Positions 7,865 through 17,600 of a DNA stretch of 64,000 nucleotides are shown here, piece after piece. Location: the NCBI GenBank assembly GCA_001950395.1, contig BDLO01000001.1, positions 1,649,979 to 1,713,978 of the forward strand. The letters run 5' to 3'. Position 1 is the first letter of the stretch, and every line of letters begins with the position of its first letter. The DNA comes from Coriobacteriaceae bacterium EMTCatB1 (lineage in GTDB: Bacteria > Actinomycetota > Coriobacteriia > Anaerosomatales > Anaerosomataceae). Below the pieces are notes generated by a model. It was not told where the DNA came from. It searched no databases and was given only the letters and a program-made list of their open reading frames with translations. Position numbers and translations under genes: made by a program.

Positions 7865-8815
7865 CTACGAGACCCTGCACAGCCGCTCGTCAATCCACTT
7901 CACGGCCTCGAACGCCGCGGACGCGCCTTTGGCGGCAGCCGTGATCACCTGCTTGAGCTCTGAGTCCGTGACGTCCCCGGCTGCGTAGAGCCCAGGATAC
8001 GATGTGAGCCCGTTGTGGTCTACCTTCACGTAGCCGCGCTCGTCCAAGTCGCACAGGTCCTTGACGAGCGCGCTTTGCGGCTCGACGCCCACGAACTCGA
8101 ACACGCCGTCGACTGGCAGCACCTCTTCGGGCTCGCCCTTGGTGGAGGCGAGCTGGATGGCAGCAACCTTGCCGTTCTCACCGATGATCTCGGTCACGAC
8201 GCGACTCCAGCGCATCTCAATCTTCTCGTTCGCGAAGCACTGCTCTTGGATGCACTTGGTCGCGCGGAGCTCATCGCGGCGGTGCACCAGGTAGACCTTC
8301 GAGGCGAACTTCGTGAGGAACATCGCCTCTTCCACCGCCGCGTCCCCCCCGCCGATCACCGCAACGACCTTGTCGCGGAAGAACGCGCCGTCGCAGGTGG
8401 CGCACCAGGAGACCCCGCGGCCGGTGTACTCCGCCTCGCCGGGCACGTTCAACCGCTTAGGGACGGCTCCCGTGGCGAGGATGACCGCGTGCGCAAGGAT
8501 CTTCTCGCCCTCGCCGGTGGTGAGCACGAAGTCGAGGTCGGCAGGCTCGATGCGCTCGATGGGCGTGAAGGTCCGGAACTCCGCCCCGAACCGCTCCGCC
8601 TGCCGGTGCATGAGCTCGCCGATCTCTGGGCCCGTGATCCCCTCGGGGAAGCCCGGGTAGTTCTCGACGCGCTCCGTGGTGACGATCTGCCCGCCGGGCA
8701 GGCCGCTCTCGAACACGACGGTGCGCGTGCGGGCGCGCGCCGCGTACAGGGCTGCGGTCAACCCCGCTGGACCTCCGCCGATGATCGCGATGTCAATCGT
8801 CTCCATGTCGCTCAC
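7865..8815 (-). CDS. trxB: Thioredoxin reductase
   Basis: This 316-residue flavoprotein passes electrons to thioredoxin. It has the FAD-binding [18 protein letters not shown], the redox-active [10 protein letters not shown] (CATC), the second dinucleotide site [12 protein letters not shown] and the C-terminal [10 protein letters not shown]. The GTG start at 8815 overlaps the stop of the PIN-TPR gene (GTGA) and has GGAGG nine bases upstream; an ATG three codons later is the alternative. Confidence 0.95.
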   Translation of the reverse strand: MSDMETIDIAIIGGGPAGLTAALYAARARTRTVVFESGLPGGQIVTTERVENYPGFPEGITGPEIGELMHRQAERFGAEFRTFTPIERIEPADLDFVLTTGEGEKILAHAVILATGAVPKRLNVPGEAEYTGRGVSWCATCDGAFFRDKVVAVIGGGDAAVEEAMFLTKFASKVYLVHRRDELRATKCIQEQCFANEKIEMRWSRVVTEIIGENGKVAAIQLASTKGEPEEVLPVDGVFEFVGVEPQSALVKDLCDLDERGYVKVDHNGLTSYPGLYAAGDVTDSELKQVITAAAKGASAAFEAVKWIDERLCRVS

Positions 8816-9966
8816 GATGTGGTGCCTCCGTTCGTGACATCGATGCCGAGCGCTTTCACGTCGAGCGGCTGCCCGGCGGCCTCGGCCTCTTTGATGATGC
8901 TCTGAAGGTTCGCCTCAGCCTGCTGCTTGATGAGCGCCGCGTGCGCGTCACCGCTTGTCGAGGTGAGGTCGATGACCTTCTTGAACTGCAGCGCGGCCGC
9001 CTTGTAGTCGCCCCTGCCGCGCCAGTAGAAGATACCCAGGTTGAAGTTCGCCTGTATGTGCTCGGGCTTGGTCTCAAGGACGAGGGTCGCCTCCTGGATG
9101 GCCTCGTCCGTCGAGCCAGAGTAGAACAGCATTGCCGCGAGGTCTGTTCGAGCGTCCACGTCGTCCGGCCTGAGCTTGAGGTAGCGCTGGTAGTAGTCGA
9201 TCGCCTTACGAGCGAACTGCACGTTCCCGGTCTGGTCGCGCAGGTTGTAGTAGGCGTTGGCGACCGACTTCATCGCCTCGGCGTCGTTCGGGGACGATTC
9301 CAAGCGCGTGAGGCCGTCGAGGAGCGTGCGCTGGTCAGCGGTGAGCAGGTCGCGGAACTCGGTCGGCACGTCGGCGGAGCGGGAGCGCCCCGTGAGGCTC
9401 GTCGTGTAGAAGGCGAGCGCCAGCACTCCGGCGAAGACCCCCACGGCCACCGCGAGTATCGTGAGCGGGACCCGGTACCGCTGGAACGGCCGGATGATGT
9501 ACTTGCGCGCGAACCCGCCCTCGAGCTCCGGCCGCCGTTCGACTTTGATCCCGAGGGTTTGTGCCTTGATGAGCATGTTCAGGTCGTTCGTGACGAGCGT
9601 CAGGTCCTCGCAGCCCTCAGAACACATCTGAAGCGCAACCGCGAGAATCCGATCGTCTGCGTTCTTCGCGCTCAAGCCCTCCGGCATCGGCGTGTCTGGG
9701 GCGAGTCCCACGACCCTGATGCGCCCGCCCTCTGGCGTCTCCACACCGTCGGTAAGACTGCCGCCCTCCGACATCTCGAAGAGCATGCGGCTTACCTCGC
9801 GGCCTTTGTACCGCAGGTCCGGATCCACGCGTTGCGTCTTGAGCTTGTCGATCTCACCGAGGACGACGTCAGGCACGACGACCTCGGCGTCTGGGAACGC
9901 GAGCAGAGTCTCCGGGTCGCTCAAGAGCACGTTCGTGTCGAGGATGACGGTGCGCATGCGCATCAC
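8812..9966 (-). CDS. PIN-domain protein with membrane helix and TPR repeats
   Basis: This 384-residue protein combines three parts. Residues 1-150 are a PIN-like domain of the type at the N-terminus of PhoH2-like proteins (VILDTNVLLSDPETL, VPDVVLGEIDKLK, NADDRILAVAL, LVTNDLN), with the acidic residues expected of a PIN ribonuclease present. A transmembrane helix follows (about 168-190). Residues 200-360 are TPR-like repeats (YYQRYLKLRPDDVDARTDLAAMLF and following). No PhoH ATPase is present. The PIN domain should face the cytoplasm and the TPR part the outside. It overlaps its neighbours by 4 bp on both sides. Confidence 0.8.
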   Translation of the reverse strand: MMRMRTVILDTNVLLSDPETLLAFPDAEVVVPDVVLGEIDKLKTQRVDPDLRYKGREVSRMLFEMSEGGSLTDGVETPEGGRIRVVGLAPDTPMPEGLSAKNADDRILAVALQMCSEGCEDLTLVTNDLNMLIKAQTLGIKVERRPELEGGFARKYIIRPFQRYRVPLTILAVAVGVFAGVLALAFYTTSLTGRSRSADVPTEFRDLLTADQRTLLDGLTRLESSPNDAEAMKSVANAYYNLRDQTGNVQFARKAIDYYQRYLKLRPDDVDARTDLAAMLFYSGSTDEAIQEATLVLETKPEHIQANFNLGIFYWRGRGDYKAAALQFKKVIDLTSTSGDAHAALIKQQAEANLQSIIKEAEAAGQPLDVKALGIDVTNGGTTS

Positions 9967-11963
9967 GATCCATTCGTGGGTCGGGAACCCTCGGCGGCAT
10001 CGCCAGAGGACATGGTACCACCCGCCTCAGCGCGGATAGCGCGTCTGCGGATGTATGCGAGCAGCACGAGCAGGAAGAGCAAGACACCTGCGATGGTGAC
10101 AATCCGATCGAGGTATGACGCGCGCACGGAGATCTCGCTCGACGCGAGGGGATAGTCTCCCGCTGCAAGCGAGATCCGTATCCGATCGCCCAGCTCGCCC
10201 CTCACGTCGACGGCGATCGTCACCACGTTCTCGCCGGGTTGGATCGTGACGACTTTCGGCACCCCGCGCAGGGACGCGCGCTCGGCGCTCGCCTGCAAGG
10301 TCAACCGCATCGTCTTGTCCGTCTTGTTGACTATCGAGATCGGGATCTCTCCGGACACGTCCGGCAGCGTCACGTCTTTCGCGTCGATGCTCACTGCGCC
10401 GAAGATCCGCTGGGAACGCTCGCTTGCGGATCGAGCATAGGAGACGGCTCGTTCCGATAGCGCGTAGGTGCCGTCCGTCCCTGCCCACAGCGTGCTCTGC
10501 GCGATCAGCGCATCACGCAATGCGGCGTTCGCGCCGTCGTCCTCGGATTCGAGCGCAGCCGACAGCGCTCGGGCCGCGGAATGCGCCTGTGCGACCTCGG
10601 GCCAGTACGGGGGCAGCGGTGGTTGCGCCACGGCGGAGGAAGACGGGACCGCCTGTCGTCGTGGTTCGTCTCGGATCGCCTCATCGACGTGGACGCCGGC
10701 GACCCAGGGAGCCGCCTCGATCCAGCCAAGGGCGCGCTCCACGTCGATCGCGGCATGACGTGATCCCGGTCCCACCTCGAACAAAGCGACGACCGGTGAC
10801 GTCGCATCCTCGGACGTCGCGTGGTCGAACAGGGCGTCGTAGAAGGCATCAGCATCGTCGTCATGCGCTGGGTCTGCGAGCCCAGGGTCGGGCACCAATG
10901 CAGCGAGTCCCTCGAGCACCCGATATGCGCCAGGTCCGGCGGTCGCATCGCCGGATGCGAGCGTGCCGGGTGCGAGGATGACCAAGCGGTCCTTGCGCTT
11001 CCGTGCCTGCTCCAGAGCAGAAGACGGCACCGGGCTTGCGAGAAGCGCAGTGGCGCTCGCTGGCGCAGATCCGGTGCGTGCGAACACGGCATCCGACAGC
11101 GCCCAGTGATGTTGCAGGTCCTCTTCGGCGCCGATGGCATCCAGAGCTCGCACGTCGGGCTCCGCGTATGGAACGTCCAAGAGCTCGACGCGGCGTGCCG
11201 CGACGGCCTCTCTCAGGCGGCGGAGGACGGCAGCGGCTGTCACGGCGGTTGGATCCTCGGGCGGAACGGAGCGCGTTCCTCCTGGCTCGATAACCTCGTA
11301 CCCGTCCGCTGCGCGCAGCCATTCTTCGAGCAAGAGCGGCGCCGCACAGATCGTCAGGGGCGATGCGGGGTGGCGGCTGGAGGCATCCAGCAGCCGCTCT
11401 GCATCCGAGCGGGGACGCGGATAGAGCGCCGGATCGGTCGCGAAACGGCCCTGAGGATCCAGTGCGGGCGGGCTGACGAGGCGCGCGACCAAAACCACCG
11501 GCGTGATCGTGCGCGAAGGATCTTCGAGCACGAGCAGGCGGGTTCGCACGGTGTACGGGTCGCTCCCGGTCGCGAGCACGCGGACTTCGATGGGGTAGCG
11601 GCCCTGTCGGACGCCGAGCCCTTTGAGCGAGCGGGAGAATTCGACGCTCGCGCGACCGGCGCTCACGTTGTGGCGGACTTCGGTCTTCTGGTAGAGCAGG
11701 CGCCCGGATGGAGAGGTCATGCGCAGGCGGACCTCGAGGTAGTCGGTCCTTTGAGCGACGTCGACGGCCACGCCCACGGTGAACGTCGCTTCAGGGCTGT
11801 ACGCAGGCTGCTCGTGGCGCACCATGACCGCGACCTGCTGCCGGGCAGGGGCCGCCTCCGCGTGCGGCTGCCCTTGCCCGATCGCCGGCAAGGGCGCCAC
11901 GACGAGCGCCACGACGAGAGCGAGCAAAGCGGCCGAACGGGCGTATATGCGAAGAGCGGACAT
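9963..11963 (-). CDS. Large secreted membrane-anchored protein, DUF6049-like
   Basis: This 666-residue protein has an N-terminal signal or anchor helix (residues 5-30), a long extracytoplasmic region and one transmembrane helix near the C-terminus ([18 protein letters not shown]) followed by an arginine-rich tail. The extracellular part resembles the actinobacterial DUF6049 layout: an Ig-like N-terminal section, a large middle domain, then a C-terminal beta section ([20 protein letters not shown]). Assignment is by layout rather than a diagnostic motif. No catalytic motif is recognised. It overlaps the PIN-TPR gene by 4 bp and is divergent from lon, sharing a 96-bp promoter region. Confidence 0.65.
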   Translation of the reverse strand: MSALRIYARSAALLALVVALVVAPLPAIGQGQPHAEAAPARQQVAVMVRHEQPAYSPEATFTVGVAVDVAQRTDYLEVRLRMTSPSGRLLYQKTEVRHNVSAGRASVEFSRSLKGLGVRQGRYPIEVRVLATGSDPYTVRTRLLVLEDPSRTITPVVLVARLVSPPALDPQGRFATDPALYPRPRSDAERLLDASSRHPASPLTICAAPLLLEEWLRAADGYEVIEPGGTRSVPPEDPTAVTAAAVLRRLREAVAARRVELLDVPYAEPDVRALDAIGAEEDLQHHWALSDAVFARTGSAPASATALLASPVPSSALEQARKRKDRLVILAPGTLASGDATAGPGAYRVLEGLAALVPDPGLADPAHDDDADAFYDALFDHATSEDATSPVVALFEVGPGSRHAAIDVERALGWIEAAPWVAGVHVDEAIRDEPRRQAVPSSSAVAQPPLPPYWPEVAQAHSAARALSAALESEDDGANAALRDALIAQSTLWAGTDGTYALSERAVSYARSASERSQRIFGAVSIDAKDVTLPDVSGEIPISIVNKTDKTMRLTLQASAERASLRGVPKVVTIQPGENVVTIAVDVRGELGDRIRISLAAGDYPLASSEISVRASYLDRIVTIAGVLLFLLVLLAYIRRRAIRAEAGGTMSSGDAAEGSRPTNGS

Positions 11964-11993
11964 CCAAACCCCATCGGTGCAGGCGCCTGGTGT

Positions 11994-12022
11994 TTGACGC
12001 AGAAGTTCTGGGAAAGGATTAT
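11994..12022 (+). promoter_or_regulatory. Sigma-70-type promoter for lon
   Basis: TTGACG (11994-11999) and GATTAT (12017-12022) are separated by exactly 17 bases and lie about 40 bp before the lon start. Read on the minus strand the same AT-rich core gives GATAAT, so it may also serve as -10 for the divergent secreted-protein gene. I see no HspR HAIR repeat overlapping it. Confidence 0.7.
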
Positions 12023-12059
12023 CTCACGACGCAGCAGGACCTACGAAAGGACGGACGGT

Positions 12060-14414
12060 ATGTCGGAGAAAGACGAGCAGCGCGACATCCCAGAGGTGTT
12101 GCCGCTGATACCGTTGCGCGATCTCGTGCTCTTCCCGAACCTGGTCGTACCGCTGTTCGTGGGAAGAGAACGGTCCGTCAACGCGCTTGAGCAGGCGATG
12201 CGCGCCGATCACCTCGTGGCGCTCGCCACGCAGCGCGAGGCAGAGACCCAGGAGCCCGGTCCGGAGGACATCCATCGCGTCGGCTGCGTCGTCAACGTGC
12301 TTCAGGAGCTTAAACTGCCCGACGGCACGGCAAAGGCGCTCGTCGAAGGGCTGAAGCGCATCCGGATCGTCGAGTACCTGGAAATGGATCCGTACGTTCA
12401 GGTGCGCGTGGAGCCTATCGAGGAGGTCACGGAGGCCGACCTCGAGGCGCAGGCTCTCATGCGGACTCTCGTCGCCGACTTCGAGCAGGCCGCGCAGCTC
12501 GGCAAGCCCATCCCGCAAGAGGTGCTGATGGCTGCAGGCGCCATCGAAGAGCCAGGACGCCTCGCGGACTTCGTCGCGTTCCACCTCAGCCTGAAGACCG
12601 AAGAGAAGCAGCAGATCCTCGAAGCCATCGACCCGAAAGAGCGGCTTTCGATCGCGAGCGAGTTCCTGAGAAAGGAGCTCGAGATCCTCGAACTGGGCTC
12701 TCGCATCCAGAGCCGCGTGAAAGAGTCGATGACCAAGACCCAGCGAGAGTACTTCTTGCGCGAGCAGCTGAAGGCCATCCAGCAGGAGCTCGGCCAGTAC
12801 GACGAGATGCAGGCCGAGGTCGAGGAGTACCGGCAGAAGATCGAGGCCGCCGGGATGCCTGAAGCGGTCAAGGAGAAGGCGCTCAAGGAGCTCGGACGGC
12901 TCGAGAAGATGCCGCAGGCCGCTGCGGAGACGGCCGTGATCCGCTCGTACCTCGACTGGCTGGTGGGGCTGCCGTGGCAGGTGGTCGACGAGGAGAAGCT
13001 CGACTTGAAGGAGGCCCAGAAGATCCTCGACGAGGACCACTACGGCCTCGAGAAGGTGAAAGAGCGGATCCTGGAATACCTCGCGGTGCACAAGCTCACA
13101 GACCACATGCGGGGCCCGATCCTGTGCTTCGTCGGTCCGCCGGGTGTCGGAAAGACATCGATCGGCAAGTCGATCGCCCGAGCGCTCAATCGCAAGTTCG
13201 TGCGGATGTCGTTGGGTGGCGTGCGCGATGAGGCCGAGATCCGCGGGCACCGTCGCACCTACGTGGGAGCGCTGCCGGGTCGGATCATCCAGTCCATCAG
13301 CCAAGTGGGGACGCGCAACCCGGTGTTCATGATGGACGAGATCGACAAAGTGGGCGTCGACTTCCGCGGCGATCCGACAGCGGCGCTGCTCGAGGTCTTG
13401 GACCCCGAGCAGAACAACGCGTTCCAGGACCACTACCTCGAGGCGCCGTTCGACCTGTCGGACGTCATGTTCATCACGACGGCGAACCTGCTCGACACCA
13501 TCCCTCCTGCGCTGCGCGACCGCATGGAGGTCATCCACTTCCCTGGGTACACCGAGGACGAGAAGCTGCAGATCGCCAAGCGGTACCTGATTCCGAAGCA
13601 GGTCAAGGAGCACGGGCTCGACAAGAAGCTGATCGCGATCTCCGACTCTGCGGTGCGCGAGATCATCAGGCGCTACACGCGCGAGGCAGGCGTGCGCAAC
13701 CTCGAACGCTCGATCGCGACGATCTGCAGGCAGGTGGCGCGGAAGGTCGTGGAGGGCCGCACGGAGAAGACCTCGGTCACTGCCAAGAACGTGCGCGAGT
13801 TCCTTGGGCCGGCGAAGTTCAGTTTCGGCCTCGCCGAGAAACGCGACGAGGTCGGCGTCGCGACGGGCCTCGTGTGGACGGAAGTCGGCGGCGACGTGAT
13901 CTTCGTGGAAGCCACGACGATGAAAGGGAGCGGGAAGCTCATCCTCACGGGGCAGCTGGGCGACGTGATGCGAGAGTCCGCGCAGGCTGCGGTGAGCTAC
14001 ATCCGCAGCAAGGCGAGCGCGCTCGGCGTCGATCCAGAGTTCAACGAGAAGCTCGACATCCACATCCACGTGCCGGCGGCGGCGATCCCGAAGGACGGTC
14101 CTTCGGCAGGCATCACGATGGCGACCGCGCTCGTATCGGCGCTCACGGGGCGTCCGACGCGGCGTGAGGTGGCGATGACGGGCGAGATCACGCTCAGAGG
14201 CCGCGTGCTGCCGATCGGTGGACTCAAGGAGAAGCTGCTCGCGGCGCACCGCGCGGGCATCAAGAAGGTGATCATCCCCAAGGAGAACTTGCGCGATCTG
14301 GAGCTCGTTCCAGAGCACGTGCGCACCGAGATGGAGATCGTGCCTGTCGAACGGATGAGCGAGGTCCTAGAGCATGCGCTCCGGCAGAAGCCGAGAAATG
14401 CAACCAAGTCCTAA
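12060..14414 (+). CDS. lon: ATP-dependent protease Lon
   Basis: This is a complete 784-residue LonA protease, which degrades damaged and regulatory proteins in the cytoplasm. It has the N-terminal LON domain (about 12-200, [21 protein letters not shown]), a coiled-coil linker, the AAA+ module with Walker [10 protein letters not shown] (about 360) and Walker [10 protein letters not shown], and a C-terminal protease domain with the catalytic serine in [11 protein letters not shown] (Ser682) and the lysine in [12 protein letters not shown]. The ATG at 12060 is preceded by AAAGGA eight bases upstream and a good promoter. A long open antisense frame over this gene is a codon-composition shadow. 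Confidence 0.97.
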   Translation: MSEKDEQRDIPEVLPLIPLRDLVLFPNLVVPLFVGRERSVNALEQAMRADHLVALATQREAETQEPGPEDIHRVGCVVNVLQELKLPDGTAKALVEGLKRIRIVEYLEMDPYVQVRVEPIEEVTEADLEAQALMRTLVADFEQAAQLGKPIPQEVLMAAGAIEEPGRLADFVAFHLSLKTEEKQQILEAIDPKERLSIASEFLRKELEILELGSRIQSRVKESMTKTQREYFLREQLKAIQQELGQYDEMQAEVEEYRQKIEAAGMPEAVKEKALKELGRLEKMPQAAAETAVIRSYLDWLVGLPWQVVDEEKLDLKEAQKILDEDHYGLEKVKERILEYLAVHKLTDHMRGPILCFVGPPGVGKTSIGKSIARALNRKFVRMSLGGVRDEAEIRGHRRTYVGALPGRIIQSISQVGTRNPVFMMDEIDKVGVDFRGDPTAALLEVLDPEQNNAFQDHYLEAPFDLSDVMFITTANLLDTIPPALRDRMEVIHFPGYTEDEKLQIAKRYLIPKQVKEHGLDKKLIAISDSAVREIIRRYTREAGVRNLERSIATICRQVARKVVEGRTEKTSVTAKNVREFLGPAKFSFGLAEKRDEVGVATGLVWTEVGGDVIFVEATTMKGSGKLILTGQLGDVMRESAQAAVSYIRSKASALGVDPEFNEKLDIHIHVPAAAIPKDGPSAGITMATALVSALTGRPTRREVAMTGEITLRGRVLPIGGLKEKLLAAHRAGIKKVIIPKENLRDLELVPEHVRTEMEIVPVERMSEVLEHALRQKPRNATKS

Positions 14415-14562
14415 CACTCCTCCGTTTGGCGAGAAGTGTGACGGGGAACACAGAATTGTTAGAGTTGGACCGTTGAGAGGCGCAGAGCAAAGTTCCGAGG
14501 GAGACGTCTGAGCGCATCGCCGACCACACGGTCACCATGTGGCGAGCGCGAGTCAATGGTGA
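14415..14562 (+). other. Intergenic region after lon, structured-looking, unassigned
   Basis: This ~150-bp stretch between lon and its distal terminator contains inverted arms (for example CCACA and TGTGG around 14525-14542). It resembles a structured RNA leader or trailer more than plain spacer. I compared it by eye with c-di-GMP-I, c-di-GMP-II and c-di-AMP riboswitch hallmarks and none fits. It could be the lon 3' UTR or a small RNA ending at the adjacent terminator. Confidence 0.3.
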
Positions 14563-14595
14563 GACCGGCCCTGATCAGGGGCCGGTCTTTGTTTT
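14563..14595 (+). terminator. Rho-independent terminator between lon and the LPFTG gene
   Basis: Nine-base perfect arms (GACCGGCCC and GGGCCGGTC) are followed directly by TTTGTTTT. It lies about 150 bp after the lon stop and 60 bp before the surface-protein start. It shows that the surface-protein gene cannot begin at an upstream in-frame ATG, which would be inside this hairpin. Confidence 0.85.
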
Positions 14596-14654
14596 CTGCG
14601 ACAACGTGCGGGTCGCTGCGGAGTAAGCGATACGGGAGGGAAGAGGTGGTCGCG

Positions 14655-17600
14655 ATGATGCACTGGAGAAAGGACGGCGGAGGGGTCGGTCGGGCGTTCT
14701 CGGCCCTGCTTGCCGTCTTGCTGGCCGTCGCGATGGTGAGCCCAGCGATCGTCGTGTACGCCGACGACGTCGCAGGCGAGCCACCGTCTGTGGAATCGAC
14801 GGGCCCGCCTGAAGCGGTCGCGGAACCCGCGCCTGCTGAGGCGGTCCCAGTCGTGGAGCCCGGCGCCCCAGACGAGGCGGTCGTCGAACCGAGCAGCCCC
14901 GACGTCGTGGAGGGGCCGGTCGTCTCGACCGACGTGCCACCTGCGAGCCCGAAAACGGCCCCAGTAGCGGCCGCTCCGGCGCCGCTCGCCGACGCCGCCC
15001 CTGTCGATATCGCATATGCGGATGTGGGCTCCGTCGAATTCGAAGGCTGGGACAGAACCCCCCACCCGAAGTGGAACAACGGACAAGTCAGCGGCTACGT
15101 CGAAGGCGAATGGATCGCCTTCCGCCTCACGATCGACAACAAGCAGGGCTCGGGACCGGTCCAAGTTCCTTCGATGGTCTACAAGGTCGACCACAAGTCT
15201 GGCAGCGCCGTGGCGATGGACGCCACCAAGGGCTGGCGCTGGGAGATAGAGGGCGGCGCGTCAGGGACATACCTACCGACCGTCCAGGATTCCGACTCGG
15301 ATCCGATGTATCTGAGGACAGAGCTCCCTGAAGCGAGCGGATTCGTCATTCCGAAGGGCAAGAAGGGTTTCATCTACTTCGAAGGGCACCTGGCGATCAG
15401 CCAATACTGGGCTCCGCTGGCTGGAGCTTCCGGTTATCCGGGTGCTAGCGCACAGGCCCGGCTCGTCGAGTGGAACGGTTCCAACATCGGTGACAGGACC
15501 GTCCCGTTCGTGGTGGGGCCATCCGTTACGCCTACTGGGCAAGTGTGCGGTCTCAAGTTCGAGGACAAGAACGGAAACGGCAGCCAAGACGCAGGCGAAG
15601 GACCGCTGAGCGGCTTCGTGTTCCACCTGCGCTACCTCGAGCCAGGTTTTGAGTTCACGGTCGACGCCACGTCGGCTGTGGACGGCAAGTTCTGCTTCAC
15701 CGGCTTGCCTGCGGGCTCCTACGAGCTCACAGAGGATGAGAGACCTGGATACGTCCAGACCACGGTTATCCCGAATCCAATCACGGTCGGTGCGGGTACG
15801 GGCTCTTCCTCTTCGGCGACGGCGTCTGGTGCTGACTGCACGCCCACGAGTCCCATCAAAGTCGGCAACAAGCGACCGGACGTCACCAAGACCTTCTCGC
15901 TCGCGGTGACCTCCGAGATGCCCGCGGCCGACGGCTACTTCGTCCGCTACACGATCGGCGAGACGACCGCCGACCTCGCGCTCGCGCCTTCTTCGGCGCC
16001 CGGCGTGTACGAGGCGAGCGTCGTCCTGCCCTACGGCACCACGATAACCTCGTGGCGGTTCTACGCGCGCGCAGGCTCCGAGGAGGTGCCGCTCTCTAGC
16101 GTCCTCGGCCCTGAGACGCTCACCGGGCCGCTCACCAACGCCTGGCAGCACGACCCCGGCTCGATCTCGGGCCACAAGTACATCGACACCGACGGCGACG
16201 GCCAAGGCGACGCGCCCGGCGCGGGCTGGCTCATCAAGATGTTCCGCGCAGGCGTCTTCTACGGCCAGACCACGACGGCCGAGGACGGCTCGTACAGCTT
16301 CACCGGCCTGCTCCCTGGCTCCTACACGGTGGAGGAGGCCGAGCAGGACGAGTACCTGAGGGTCTGGCCTGAAGGGCCGGCGCTCGGGCCGTATGTGATC
16401 GGCTCCGGCACCGCCATCGAAGGCGCCGACTTCGTCAACCAGCAGCGCCCGGGCGGCATCGAGGTCGTCAAGTCCGTCGTGCCGCAGGTCGCCCACGTCG
16501 GTGATACGCTCACCTACACCATCGACGTGCGCAACACGGGCGAGATCGCGGTCTTGCTCACCACGGTGACCGACCCGCTGTTCTACGACGGCGCGAACCT
16601 GCTCGCGCAGCCGGTGCTGCTCGCGCCTGATCAGGCGCTTTCCGACCTCGGCAAGCAGATCGTGCTTGCGATCCCGGCGCCTGACGCCGACGCCGTGCAC
16701 AACACCGCCTACGCGGAGGGCCAGACCTCCTTCGGCACCGTCTCCGACACAGACGACGCCGACGTCGCCATCCTGCGGCCGGGCCTTGACGTGGCCAAGA
16801 CGGCCGAGCCTGCATCCGTGACCGACTCGGGCGAGGTCACCTACCGCGTGACGGTCACCAACACCGGCAACGCCACACTCACCGTGGACGTGGTCGACTA
16901 CGTGGAGGGCGAGGTCAGGCATACGCTCGACACCGGGCTCGTGCTCGGCCCCGGCGAGCACAAGGACTACGAGTGGACCGAGACGGTGAGCGAGCCCACG
17001 CGCGACGTGGCGGTCGCCACCGGCACCGACGCCCTGGGCGGCGAGGTGCAAGCCGAGGACGACGCCTCCGTGGCGGTCTCCCTCACCAAGACCTTCTCGC
17101 TCACGGTGACCTCAGAGATGCCCGCGGCCGACGGCTACTTCGTCCGCTACACGATCGGCGAGACGACCGCCGACCTCGCGCTCGCGCCCTCCGCGGCGCC
17201 AGGCGTGTACGAGGCGAGCGTCGTCCTGCCCTATGGCACCACGATAACCTCGTGGCGGTTCTACGCGCGCGCAGGCTCCGAGGAGGTGCCGCTCTCTAGC
17301 GTCCTCGGCCCTGAGACGCTCACCGGGCCGCTCACCAACGCCTGGCAGCACGACCCCGGCTCGATCTCGGGCCACAAGTACGAGGACGTCGACGGCGATG
17401 GCTCGTGGGGCGAGGGCGAGAACGGACTGGCTGGCTGGACGATTCGCCTGTACAGGCGCGCGATCCAGATGCCGGTCGATGCCATGACGCCGCTCGTGCT
17501 GCCGTACGCATGGGTGCTCGTAGGCGAGGCCACGACGGCCGAGGACGGCTCGTACAGCTTCACCGGCCTGCTTCCGGGCACGTATCGAGTCGAAGAGGTC

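Noticed and set aside
12024-14318. Long open reading frame antisense to lon, and similar ones over clpB, dnaK and the LPFTG gene
   Set aside because: They mirror the codon periodicity of strong high-GC genes, have no ribosome-binding sites and show no recognisable protein motifs.
14415-14654. A second c-di-GMP riboswitch before the LPFTG gene
   Set aside because: It has GAGCAAAG but lacks the GNRA hairpin, the GACGCAAAGCC context and the GCCGGG segment. The c-di-GMP-II pseudoknot core is also absent.
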